From Elusimicrobia bacterium GWC2_64_44 (GTDB taxonomy: Bacteria; Elusimicrobiota; Elusimicrobia; Elusimicrobiales; UBA9959), in contig MGUG01000031.1 of assembly GCA_001799845.1 (NCBI GenBank), forward strand, positions 1 through 64,000: DNA of 64,000 nucleotides, written 5' to 3'. Shown here one piece after another: positions 55,533-62,592 of the stretch (within the stretch, counting starts at the first letter, position 1; each line of letters begins with the position of its first letter). Both the position numbers and the translations under genes were made by a program. A model generated the notes under the pieces. It did no database searches. It was given only the letters and a program-made list of their open reading frames with translations, and had not been told where the DNA came from.

Positions 55533-56258
55533 ATGAAAACTTTTGACAAAATAGCGCTCGCGCTGGCGGCGGCTTTCGCCGTTTCGGCGCTGCTGCCGGC
55601 CGGTTACGCGGCCGCCGCCGAAAAGATGGCCGCCGTGGTGGTCTTCGTGGAAGGCGACGCCAAGCTGGTCCGCTCCGGCTCCCCCGAGCCGGTGGAGCTG
55701 AAGCTCAACGAGGCGCTGCAGGAAGGCGACGCCATTAAGACCGGCCCGGGCGCCAAGGCCTCGCTGGTCACCAAGGGCGGCGCCGAGATCCGCATCAACG
55801 AGAATTCCGACTTCAGCATCCCGGTCAAGAAGCGCAACTTCTTCAACCTGGGCGGCGGCCAGGTCTGGAGCCGCATGCTCAGCAAGATGGCCAAGCTCAA
55901 CGTGCGCACCCCTTCCGCCGTCTGCGCCGTGCGCGGCACCGAGGCCGACATCGAGCAGAAAGAGATCCTCACCGTGAAGGTGTACGAGGGCCACGTGGAC
56001 CTGACGGGCAACCAGGGCAAGACCCAGTCGCTGCGCGCGGGCCAGATCAGCACCGTGGCGGGCGCGGGTTCCGCCCCGGCCGCCCCCCGCCAGATGACCG
56101 CCGGCGAGCAGGGCAAATGGCAGGACGGCATCGACGTGAAGGACATCGGCAAGTACCTCAACCAGTTGGGCCTGGAACCCGCCGACAAAAAGGTCAGGAT
56201 GAAGATCAACAAGGACGGGCAGGCCAAGGACGTGGAGATAAAGCTTAAGAAGAAATAA
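55533..56258 (+). CDS. FecR-domain periplasmic protein
   Basis: A 241-aa protein with a signal peptide (about 1-29, ending AAAA). Residues about 33-165 form a FecR domain: a beta-rich start (AVVVFVEGDAKLVRSGS), LNEALQEGDAIKTGPGAKASLVTKGGAEIRINENS, and TPSAVCAVRGTEADI....VKVYEGHVDL. Here FecR is the secreted beta-solenoid-like domain found in many envelope proteins, not necessarily the iron-sensing anti-sigma factor, since no membrane segment or sigma-factor gene is nearby. The last 70 residues are charged with no domain recognised. It has its own promoter and a strong terminator, so it is monocistronic. Its function is unknown; such proteins often bind peptidoglycan or act in envelope complexes. 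Confidence 0.85.
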   Translation: MKTFDKIALALAAAFAVSALLPAGYAAAAEKMAAVVVFVEGDAKLVRSGSPEPVELKLNEALQEGDAIKTGPGAKASLVTKGGAEIRINENSDFSIPVKKRNFFNLGGGQVWSRMLSKMAKLNVRTPSAVCAVRGTEADIEQKEILTVKVYEGHVDLTGNQGKTQSLRAGQISTVAGAGSAPAAPRQMTAGEQGKWQDGIDVKDIGKYLNQLGLEPADKKVRMKINKDGQAKDVEIKLKKK

Positions 56259-56264
56259 GAGGCG

Positions 56265-56313
56265 CCCCGCAATAAAAAAACCCCGGTTTGCGCCGGGGTT
56301 TTTTATTGCGGGG
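56265..56313. terminator. Bidirectional intrinsic terminator within a long inverted repeat
   Basis: The core stem CCCCGG (56281-56286)/CCGGGG (56293-56298) has a 6-nt loop, with seven A before and six T after. The pairing continues outwards through the A/T tracts to CCCCGC and GCGGGG, so the arms 56265-56286 and 56293-56313 match except for one extra A. It serves the FecR gene and the convergent coaD gene. Confidence 0.92.
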
Positions 56314-56319
56314 ACGCCG

Positions 56320-56802
56320 CTATTTTTTCCGCGCGGCTATGGCCTTGGCCACGTGCGGCGGCACCAGCTTGGAAACGTCGCCTTTGAAATGGGCGATGTC
56401 GCGTACTATGCTCGACGACAGATAGGTGTAGCGCTGGCGCGGCATAAAGAAGACGGTCTCTATCCCCGGGTACAGCGTGCGGTTAGTGGCCGCGATCTGG
56501 AACTCGTACTCCAGGTCCGAGATAGCGCGCAGGCCCCTGATAACCACGCTGGTCTTCTTCTTCTTGACGAAATCTACCAGCAGCCCCTCGAAGCTTTCCA
56601 CCGATATGTTCCGCTTGCCCTTCAGGGCCGCCTTCAGCATGGCCACGCGCTCTTCCAGCGAGAACATGTGCTTCTTGGCGCTGTGCACGAACACGCTGAC
56701 GATGATCTTGTCGAAGATCTTGGAGGCCCGGTCGATGATGTCGAGGTGCCCGAAGGTGACCGGGTCGAAACTGCCGGGGTAAACCGCGATGCGTTTTTTC
56801 AT
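56320..56802 (-). CDS. coaD: Phosphopantetheine adenylyltransferase
   Basis: Transfers AMP from ATP to 4'-phosphopantetheine, the penultimate step of coenzyme A synthesis; cytosolic. The 160-aa length is standard. The nucleotidyltransferase signature YPGSFDPVTFGHLDII (about 8-23) contains the (T/H)xGH motif as TFGH. The second signature IRGLR.ISD.EYE.QIA.TNR (about 88-107) and the ISSS-type motif (YLSSSIVRDI, about 126-135) are present. It is transcribed convergently with the FecR gene and divergently from the CsgG-like gene. Its probable -10 (TATAAT, minus strand 56827-56822) directly abuts the -10 of the divergent gene. Confidence 0.97.
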   Translation of the reverse strand: MKKRIAVYPGSFDPVTFGHLDIIDRASKIFDKIIVSVFVHSAKKHMFSLEERVAMLKAALKGKRNISVESFEGLLVDFVKKKKTSVVIRGLRAISDLEYEFQIAATNRTLYPGIETVFFMPRQRYTYLSSSIVRDIAHFKGDVSKLVPPHVAKAIAARKK

Positions 56803-56821
56803 TTTTTAGCTCCCGAAAATT

Positions 56822-56833
56822 ATTATATATAAT
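56822..56833. promoter_or_regulatory. Abutting divergent -10 elements
   Basis: ATTATA (56822-56827) reads TATAAT on the minus strand towards coaD. TATAAT (56828-56833) reads towards the CsgG-like gene. Neither has a convincing -35, so strength is uncertain; the two polymerases could not bind at once. Confidence 0.45.
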
Positions 56834-56856
56834 CCGTAGGTAGGGGGAATTTGTCT

Positions 56857-58002
56857 ATGCGAAATATTTTTCTGCTTTCCGCTTTGCTGCTGGGCGCCGC
56901 GCCCGCCATGGCCGGAGAACTGGATCCCAAGTTCGATTCTATCGTAAAACAGTTCGTCCGCGACGCCGGCGCCAGGAACATTTCCGCCCCGACGGCCGCG
57001 GTGTTTCCCTACAGCTGCGACGAGGCGCTGGCCAGGAAGCGCGTCGACCTGGCGGTTGGAGAACTGCTGACCGCGCGCCTCATGAAGGACGGCACCTTCA
57101 AACTGGCGGAGCGGACCCAGCTGGAAAGCATCCTCAAAGAGCAGGCGCTGGGCCTCTCCGGCGCCCTCGACAGCGCCGCCGCCGCCAAGGTGGGAAGGCT
57201 GGCCGGGGCCAGGTTCTCCGCGCTGGGCACCGTGGCCCGCGTCGGCAATTCCTACCAGATCAGCTCCAAGCTGGTGGACACCGAGACCGCCGAGATAATT
57301 TCCGCCTCCATCGTGGAAGTGCCGCTGGAGACCTTCGACTCCGAGGCCGCCCGCTACCTGGTGCTGGTACCCGAGCGCGAGGCGCTGGGCCTTTACCTGG
57401 GCTTTCTTTTCGCCCCGGTCAAGACCAACTCCCTGCCGGCCACTACGGTAAGCGGCAAGGTCGTCACCCCGAAACCGGAAAGCACCGCCCTCTGGGGCAT
57501 CAGCGTAGGCTTGCGCTACCAGGTGGTTAAAAACTGGGTAGCTGACCTCGCTGTTTTTCCCGCGTTGACCCTGGGAACCGCAGCCAAGTTCTCCTACCAA
57601 GACCAGGTTTACAGCCCGCCCGCAGGCACCCTGGACGGTATGGGCGCAAGGCTTTCGGTGAACCGCACGGCCAATCTCTCTAAAAAGTGGCGCGGGATCT
57701 ACGGCCTCGGCTACCAGATCTACGATTTCCAGGCCTACGACTCCGGGGTCCAGCAGCTGCAGATAGGCTCCACTTACCTGGATAAACCCACCGGAGGCTC
57801 GACGGTCTATGGGGTTTTCGCCCGCGGCGGCCTTGAGTTCAGGCCAAAGGAGCGCTTCGCCATCAGCGTCTTCGGCCAGCTCAACCAGCCTTCCGATCTC
57901 TCCGTGGAGTGGACCAGGCGTGATACCGGGGCGAAAGTCAAGATCATGGAGCTGGATATGCCCGCCTTCACGCTGGACAGCGCTTTCACCTTTTACTTCT
58001 GA
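56857..58002 (+). CDS. CsgG/FlgO-like N-terminal domain fused to a predicted outer-membrane barrel
   Basis: The protein has 381 aa from ATG 56857, which has AGGGGG 9 bp upstream; a TTG two codons earlier is less likely. The signal peptide ends near residue 19 (AMAG). Residues about 25-150 match the CsgG/FlgO/TolB-N-like fold used in curli and flagellar outer-membrane assembly: AVFPYSCDEA, the helix GELLTARLMKDGTFKLAERTQLESILKEQ, then VGRLAGARFSALGTV and a strand pair. The signal peptide lacks a clear lipobox, unlike true CsgG. Residues about 170-381 are barrel-like strands ending DSAFTFYF. It is followed after 17 bp by the WG-repeat gene. A role in surface assembly is possible but unproven. 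Confidence 0.7.
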   Translation: MRNIFLLSALLLGAAPAMAGELDPKFDSIVKQFVRDAGARNISAPTAAVFPYSCDEALARKRVDLAVGELLTARLMKDGTFKLAERTQLESILKEQALGLSGALDSAAAAKVGRLAGARFSALGTVARVGNSYQISSKLVDTETAEIISASIVEVPLETFDSEAARYLVLVPEREALGLYLGFLFAPVKTNSLPATTVSGKVVTPKPESTALWGISVGLRYQVVKNWVADLAVFPALTLGTAAKFSYQDQVYSPPAGTLDGMGARLSVNRTANLSKKWRGIYGLGYQIYDFQAYDSGVQQLQIGSTYLDKPTGGSTVYGVFARGGLEFRPKERFAISVFGQLNQPSDLSVEWTRRDTGAKVKIMELDMPAFTLDSAFTFYF

Positions 58003-58019
58003 AGTTGTATCATTGAACC

Positions 58020-59057
58020 GTGAAGAAGACGATTTTACTGCTGCTGTTGGCCTGCGCCCCCCTCGGGGCGCAAGAGCTGATTCCCTATAACGCCGGCAAG
58101 AAATGGGGCTACGCCGCGCCCGGCGGCCGCCTTGCGATAGCGGCCCGCTACGACTACGCCGAGCCCTTCAGCGAGGGACTGGCCCTGGTCCGCTCCGGCG
58201 CAAAATACGGTTTTATCGACAGGGCCGGCAAAAAGGTCATCGCTCCGCAATACCAGTCGGCCGGCTCCTTCAGCGAGGGTTGCGCGCCGGTCAAGTCACG
58301 GGGGCTGTGGGGCTGCGTGGACAAGGCCGGCAAGACAGCGGTCCCCTTCGAATACGAGGCCCTGCTGCCTTTCCGCGAAGGCGCCGCCCCGGCCAGGAAG
58401 GGCGGCCGCTGGGGCCTGCTGCTGAAAGACGCCCGCGAGTTCCGCGGCGGCATCTACGACGAGATCTACCCGGTCAGCGAGGGCCTCGCCCGCGTGAAGA
58501 CCGGGGGCAAGTACGGCTACATCGGTCTCGACGGACGGGAGCTGGTGCCGCCGGTCTACGCCGAGGCTTTCCCCTTCAGCCGCGGCTACGCGGCCGCACG
58601 CCTCGGCGACAGGTACGGCTTCATAAACCGCGGCACGCTCGCCTTCAAGGAGCGCGCCTTCGTCTCCATAGGCCCGTACAGCGAAGGCCTGGCCCACGCC
58701 CAGGCGCTGGACTGGGAGGGCCGCTGCGGTTATATCGACGAGGATGGCCGCCAGGTCATCCTGGCCCTGTTCGCGATGTGCGGCTCTTTCGACGGGGGGC
58801 TCGCGCCCGCGCTCAAGGACTTCGAGGGCGGCTGGGGCTACATCGACAGGACCGGCAAGGCGGTCACCGATTTCAAATACGCCCGGGCCGCCGGTTTCCG
58901 CGGCGGGGTGGCGCGCGTGGAATACGAAGGGCGCGCTTTCTTCATAGACTCAAAAGGCTTCGAATATACCTCCGCCGCAATGAACAAAAAGAAGGCCGGA
59001 CCCAAAAGTCCGGCCCCCGCGAAGGCAAAAAGAAAGGCCCCGCAAGAAACCCACTGA
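58020..59057 (+). CDS. WG-repeat secreted protein
   Basis: A 345-aa protein starting at GTG, with no Shine-Dalgarno sequence and 17 bp after the CsgG-like gene, so translation is probably coupled. A short signal peptide ends at about residue 17 (LGAQ). Residues about 20-315 are eight or nine WG (KWG) repeats of 33-38 residues. Each has the form (K/R)(W/Y)G(Y/F)ID..GK.V....Y..A..FSEG.A.V, a beta-rich fold of unknown binding role. The last 23 residues (KKKAGPKSPAPAKAKRKAPQETH) are basic and unlike the repeats. They are encoded by DNA that forms the antisense small-RNA unit and an extra hairpin, so the tail may be incidental read-through. Confidence 0.85.
   Translation: MKKTILLLLLACAPLGAQELIPYNAGKKWGYAAPGGRLAIAARYDYAEPFSEGLALVRSGAKYGFIDRAGKKVIAPQYQSAGSFSEGCAPVKSRGLWGCVDKAGKTAVPFEYEALLPFREGAAPARKGGRWGLLLKDAREFRGGIYDEIYPVSEGLARVKTGGKYGYIGLDGRELVPPVYAEAFPFSRGYAAARLGDRYGFINRGTLAFKERAFVSIGPYSEGLAHAQALDWEGRCGYIDEDGRQVILALFAMCGSFDGGLAPALKDFEGGWGYIDRTGKAVTDFKYARAAGFRGGVARVEYEGRAFFIDSKGFEYTSAAMNKKKAGPKSPAPAKAKRKAPQETH
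58983..59015 (-). terminator. Third minus-strand hairpin with U-rich tail, inside the WG gene
   Basis: GGCCGGAC (58994-59001) pairs perfectly with GTCCGGCC (59008-59015) around a 6-nt loop. Read on the minus strand it is followed by TTCTTTTTG, nearly the tail of the two small-RNA units. It has no promoter of its own and may be a back-up terminator. Confidence 0.6.
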
Positions 59058-59073
59058 GAGGGGCTGCGGGGCC
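59027..59073 (-). ncRNA. Candidate 47-nt small RNA, unit 1
   Basis: On the minus strand the predicted transcript starts at 59073 and folds as a 9-bp stem, GGCCCCGCA (5' arm, 59073-59065) with TGCGGGGCC (59044-59036). The stem closes a 20-nt interior and is followed by TTTCTTTTT (59035-59027). The interior differs from that of unit 2 at only two positions. Three stem pairs differ between the units, all with compensating changes, which is direct evidence for a selected RNA fold. It overlaps the last codons and stop of the WG gene in antisense. It could instead be one of several tandem terminators of the metH operon, but its own promoter argues against that as the sole role. Confidence 0.7.
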
Positions 59074-59079
59074 AATGAT

Positions 59080-59107
59080 AGTATAGCAGATGTCCTTGAC
59101 TTGTCAA
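59080..59107 (-). promoter_or_regulatory. Promoter of small-RNA unit 1
   Basis: On the minus strand a perfect TTGACA (59107-59102), a 16-bp spacer ending in TGC, and TATACT (59085-59080). The expected start, 7 bp on, is the first base of the stem. The -35 lies in an inverted repeat CCTTGAC/GTCAAGG (59094-59109, 2-bp gap) absent from unit 2, a possible operator. Confidence 0.78.
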
Positions 59108-59150
59108 GGGTCAATTTTCGCCAAAAACGCCGCGCTATTCTTCCTTACAC

Positions 59151-59197
59151 AAAAAGAAAGGGCCCCCGAGAAACCCACTAATAGGGGCCGGGGGCCC
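59151..59197 (-). ncRNA. Candidate 47-nt small RNA, unit 2
   Basis: Same layout and exactly the same length as unit 1, 124 bp upstream of it on the minus strand. A 9-bp stem GGGCCCCCG (59197-59189) with CGGGGGCCC (59168-59160) closes a 20-nt interior (GCCCC...AGTGGGTTTCT). It is followed by TTTCTTTTT (59159-59151), identical to unit 1. It lies wholly between genes. The inner CCC/GGG can pair further, leaving a small apical loop. No known RNA family was recognised. Confidence 0.72.
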
Positions 59198-59203
59198 ATC
59201 CAT

Positions 59204-59231
59204 AGTATAGCAGACCAATTCCGGCTGTCAA
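59204..59231 (-). promoter_or_regulatory. Promoter of small-RNA unit 2
   Basis: On the minus strand a perfect TTGACA (59231-59226), a 16-bp spacer ending in TGC, and TATACT (59209-59204). Spacing to the stem (7 bp) is identical to unit 1. The 13-bp block TCTGCTATACTAT is shared by both promoters. Confidence 0.78.
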
Positions 59232-59235
59232 GGCC

Positions 59236-59283
59236 CAAAAAAGTCCCACGTCAAGCCCCTATCGAGGCTTCGCCTCGATAGGG
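59236..59283 (-). terminator. Hairpin terminating the prfB-tatD-metH operon
   Basis: A perfect 12-bp stem (59257-59268 with 59272-59283) with a 3-nt loop abuts the stop codon of the MetH-activation gene. Six T follow 15 bp after the stem on the minus strand, so termination may be imperfect or the hairpin may protect the 3' end. Confidence 0.7.
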
Positions 59284-60069
59284 TTAGACGCCGAAGTAAA
59301 CGGCTTTGGGGTTGTGAAACACGATGGCGGAAACGGATGCCTCGGGGTCCATCATGAAGCCGTCCGTCAGCTTCACGCCCGCGTCGGGCTCCGGCCGCAG
59401 CAGGTCGAAGAGGCCTTTCTGATTGGCCAGGTCCGGGCAGACAGGGTAACCGAACGAGTAGCGCTTGCCGCGGTACTTGCTGCGCAGCAGCGGCCGCGCC
59501 GGGCTACCCTCGGCTATCCCCCAATCCTTGCGGATGCGGTAATGGATCACGTCGGCGAACGCCTCGGCCAGCGTCAGCGCCAGCGCCTCCATCAGATATG
59601 AGCGCACGTAGTGGCCGGCCTCGCGCTCGCGGCGCGCGAACTGCAGCACGCCCTCGCCGCAGGTGACGGCGAACAGGGCGAGATAATCCTTCTTGCCGGT
59701 CTCGGCCGGCGCGGCGAAGTCGGCCAGGCAGAGCCGGTCGCCGGCGGCCTGGCGCGGGAAATTAAAGACCGCGGCGGCCGCGCCGTCGGGGCCGTAGAGC
59801 CGGAGCTCGTCGCCGTAGGAGTTGGCCGGGAAGAAGCGGTATACGCCGCGCGCCTTGATGAGCTTGCGCTCTATGATCTCGTCGCGCAGCACGGCCAGCA
59901 GCGCGGCGGCCTCGCGGCGCTTCTGCTCCTGGTCCTTCTTCAAGCCCAGGAAGCGCAGGTTGAACAAACCCTCGTCGAGGTTCTCGAACAGCTCCGGCAG
60001 CGGCTGGTCCACGAAATGGCGCTCCAGGTCCGCGGGGACCGGGATATCCGGGGGCAGGAAGTCGGGCAT
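59284..60069 (-). CDS. MetH reactivation-domain protein (stand-alone)
   Basis: A 261-aa protein corresponding to the C-terminal AdoMet-binding activation domain of cobalamin-dependent methionine synthase. In E. coli that domain is part of MetH and reductively remethylates oxidised cob(II)alamin. The C-terminal block RGKRYSFGYPVCPDLANQKGLFDLL and SVSAIVFHNPKAVYF matches the conserved AdoMet-binding region (RxSFGYPxCPD in this form), and the YRFFPANSYGDELRLY segment (about 76-91) matches the domain start. Its ATG overlaps the stop of metH (TAATG), so the two are made together and presumably assemble as a split enzyme. Separate activation proteins of this kind occur in several deep-branching bacteria. 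Confidence 0.87.
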   Translation of the reverse strand: MPDFLPPDIPVPADLERHFVDQPLPELFENLDEGLFNLRFLGLKKDQEQKRREAAALLAVLRDEIIERKLIKARGVYRFFPANSYGDELRLYGPDGAAAAVFNFPRQAAGDRLCLADFAAPAETGKKDYLALFAVTCGEGVLQFARREREAGHYVRSYLMEALALTLAEAFADVIHYRIRKDWGIAEGSPARPLLRSKYRGKRYSFGYPVCPDLANQKGLFDLLRPEPDAGVKLTDGFMMDPEASVSAIVFHNPKAVYFGV

Positions 60070-62585
60070 TATTTCGCGGCTCCCAGCTTCAGGGCGTAGT
60101 TCAGGCCCTCCATGGCGTCCTTCGCGTAGAAGACCGGCCCGCCGTAATTGGGGACGATGTTAGCCTCGGTGAACCTGGGCGTCAGCGCGGCGCCGCCAAC
60201 GAGCAGCGGGCAGCTCACGCCGGCCTTCGCCAATTCGCGCGCGGTAATCGTCATCTGCTCGCAGGAGCGCACGAGCAGGCCGGAGAGGCCTATGAAGTCC
60301 GGGCGCGACTTCGCGGCCGCGGCGGCGATCTCTTCCGGCGGCACTTTCACGCCCAGGTCCTCCACCTCGAAGCCGTTGCTCTCGAAGATGATGTTGACCA
60401 AATTCTTGCCGATGTCGTGCACGTCGCCCTTCACGGTGGCCAGCAGCAGGCGGCCGCGCTTGGGGGCTTTCTGCTCTTTGAGCGCGGGTTCCAGCGCGGT
60501 CACGGCCGCCTTGGCGGCCTCGGCGCTCTGCAGCACTTCGGTCACTATCAGGTCGCCGCACGCGAATTGCTTGCCGACCTCGGCCATGGCCTGCATGACA
60601 GGACCGTTGATGATCTCCAGCGGGCCCTGCGTCTTCAGCAGCTCAGCCACGGCCTCGGGCACGCCGGCGCGGAGGCCGCCCAATACGGCCAGGCGCAGCA
60701 GCTCCGCCGGGGGCGCGTCTACGGGCGCGGCGGCGGACGCCGGCCCCTTTTTGGCGTCGCGGTAGCGCGCGGCGAAAGCCGCGGCGGCGTCGGGCTTGCG
60801 GGCGAAGACCAGGTCCTCGGCCAGCTCCCTCTCGTCGGCGGGAATGGCCGACCAGCGCTTGAGTTTCTCGATATTCACGATGGCCAGGTCCAGCCCGGCC
60901 TTCACGGCGTGATGCAGGAACACGGAGTTAAGCACCTCGCGGCTGGCCGGCGGCAGGCCGAACGAGACGTTGCTGACGCCCAGCACGGTCTTCACTCCGG
61001 GGAATTCCTTCTTGATGGTCTCTATGGCCTTGATGGTCTCGTGCGCGGTCTTGGCGTGCTCGCCGCCCACCGCCACCGGGAACACCAGCGTGTCGAAAAC
61101 GATGTCGCCTGGCTCCAGGCCGCACTCCTGGGTGAGGAAAGCGTAGGCGCGCCGGGCGATAGCGAGCTTGCGCTCCGCGTCCAACGGCAGCCCGTGCTCC
61201 TTGTCGGCGTCGATGCAGCCGAACACGAGCTTCGCGCCGTAAGTCCTGGCCAGCGCGGCCGCCGCGCGCGGCTTCTCGAGGCCGAACTCGAAATTGACGG
61301 AGTTCAGCAGGGCCTTGCCGGGCACCAGCTTCAGCACCTCTTCCATGACCTCCACGCTGGTCGTGTCGGTCATCACCGGCAGGCGCACGGCGCGGGCCAG
61401 CTTCGGCACGAAGGTCTTCACGTCGGCCAGCTCGTCGCGCTCCGGGTTGGCCAGGCAGACGTCCAGGATATGCGCGCCGGCCGCGGCCTGCGCCTTGGCC
61501 AGCGTCACCGCGCCGTCCCAGTCGCCGGCGGCCACCATGTCGCGGAATTTCTTGGAGCCGATGGAATTGTTGCGCTCGCCCACCATGGCGGGCGGCTCTA
61601 TCTCGTCGAAGAACAGGGCCTCCACGCCCGAGACCACCCACGGCGCGGCGGCGCGCGGCGCGCGCGGCTTCACGCCTTTCACGGCTTCGGCCAGCGCCTT
61701 GATGTGGGCGGGGGCGGTGCCGCAGCAGCCGCCGGCGGCGTTCAGCAGGCCCTGTTTCGCGTAGCCGGCCATGACGGCCGAGAAGGTCTCCGGGGTCTGC
61801 AGGTAGCGGCCGTTCTCGTCGGGCAGGCCGGCGTTGGGCATGGCGAAGACCGGGAACTGCGCGCGCGCGGCCAGGCGCTCGAGGCGCAGGCCCAGGCCTT
61901 CGGGCCCGGTGGAACAGTTGAAGCCTATGGCCGCGAGCGGGAAATGCTCCACGGCGGCGAAGAAGGCCTCGGCGTCGTGGCCGGAGAGCATCTTGTTGCG
62001 CTCGTCCATGGTGGCCGAGACTATCACCGGCAGCTCTTTGCCGGCTTTCTTGAAGGCCAGGCGGGCGGCGGCCAGTCCGGCCTTGAGGTTCAGGATGTCG
62101 TGGGCCGTTTCCAGCAGCAGCAGGTCGGCCCCGCCGTCCACCAGGGCGGAAAGCTGCTCGAGGTAAATATCCCGCAGCTCGTCGAAGGAGAGCCCGCCCG
62201 TGACGAACAGGGCCTTGTTGGTGGGCCCCACGGAGCCGGCCACATAGCGGCGGCCGGCGCCGGCATACTTGTCCGCGGCGGTGCGGGCCAGTTTCATGGC
62301 GGCCAGGTTGAACTCGCGCACGCGGGCCTGCAGGCCGTACTCGGCCAGCACGGCGGCGTTGGCGCTGAAGGTATTGGTTTCTATGAAGTCGGCCCCGGCT
62401 GCGAGGTAATCCTCGTGGACCTTCAGTATCGCGTCGGGCCGCGTCAGGCACAGCATCTCGCCCAGCCCGTCGTGCCCGGCGTAATCCGAGTCCTTCAGGC
62501 CGAAGCCCTGCAGGTAGGTGCCGGTGGCCCCGTCGAAGATCGGGATGCGCTCCGCGAACATTTTCTTTATCTCGTTTGAGCTCAT
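60069..62585 (-). CDS. metH: Cobalamin-dependent methionine synthase lacking the activation domain
   Basis: An 838-aa protein that transfers methyl from 5-methyltetrahydrofolate to homocysteine through cobalamin. An N-terminal homocysteine-binding barrel (about 10-300) holds the zinc ligands Cys224 (FNCSTG) and Cys287/Cys288 (GGCCGT). A pterin-binding barrel (about 320-590; GERNNSIGSKKF, VLGVSNVSFGLP) follows. Then come the B12-binding cap and Rossmann module (about 630-838), with the DVHDIG motif whose His723 is the lower axial ligand. The fourth (activation) domain is encoded separately just downstream. There is no cobalamin riboswitch before it, since only 7 bp separate it from tatD. Confidence 0.95.
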   Translation of the reverse strand: MSSNEIKKMFAERIPIFDGATGTYLQGFGLKDSDYAGHDGLGEMLCLTRPDAILKVHEDYLAAGADFIETNTFSANAAVLAEYGLQARVREFNLAAMKLARTAADKYAGAGRRYVAGSVGPTNKALFVTGGLSFDELRDIYLEQLSALVDGGADLLLLETAHDILNLKAGLAAARLAFKKAGKELPVIVSATMDERNKMLSGHDAEAFFAAVEHFPLAAIGFNCSTGPEGLGLRLERLAARAQFPVFAMPNAGLPDENGRYLQTPETFSAVMAGYAKQGLLNAAGGCCGTAPAHIKALAEAVKGVKPRAPRAAAPWVVSGVEALFFDEIEPPAMVGERNNSIGSKKFRDMVAAGDWDGAVTLAKAQAAAGAHILDVCLANPERDELADVKTFVPKLARAVRLPVMTDTTSVEVMEEVLKLVPGKALLNSVNFEFGLEKPRAAAALARTYGAKLVFGCIDADKEHGLPLDAERKLAIARRAYAFLTQECGLEPGDIVFDTLVFPVAVGGEHAKTAHETIKAIETIKKEFPGVKTVLGVSNVSFGLPPASREVLNSVFLHHAVKAGLDLAIVNIEKLKRWSAIPADERELAEDLVFARKPDAAAAFAARYRDAKKGPASAAAPVDAPPAELLRLAVLGGLRAGVPEAVAELLKTQGPLEIINGPVMQAMAEVGKQFACGDLIVTEVLQSAEAAKAAVTALEPALKEQKAPKRGRLLLATVKGDVHDIGKNLVNIIFESNGFEVEDLGVKVPPEEIAAAAAKSRPDFIGLSGLLVRSCEQMTITARELAKAGVSCPLLVGGAALTPRFTEANIVPNYGGPVFYAKDAMEGLNYALKLGAAK

Positions 62586-62592
62586 GGTTTCC

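Noticed and set aside
55533-56258. FecR anti-sigma factor of an iron-uptake system
   Set aside because: No transmembrane helix after the signal peptide and no ECF sigma factor or TonB receptor nearby; it is the generic secreted FecR domain.
59027-59073. Unit 1 considered as the plus-strand terminator of the WG gene
   Set aside because: The A-rich tract is on the left and no T-tract follows on the plus strand, so the hairpin is oriented for the minus strand.
59027-59231. Tandem similar units considered as a CRISPR fragment
   Set aside because: Only two units, each a hairpin with a promoter; no uniform spacer and no cas genes.
62586-62592. Cobalamin or SAM riboswitch before metH
   Set aside because: Only 7 bp separate tatD and metH; any riboswitch would lie upstream of the window's end.
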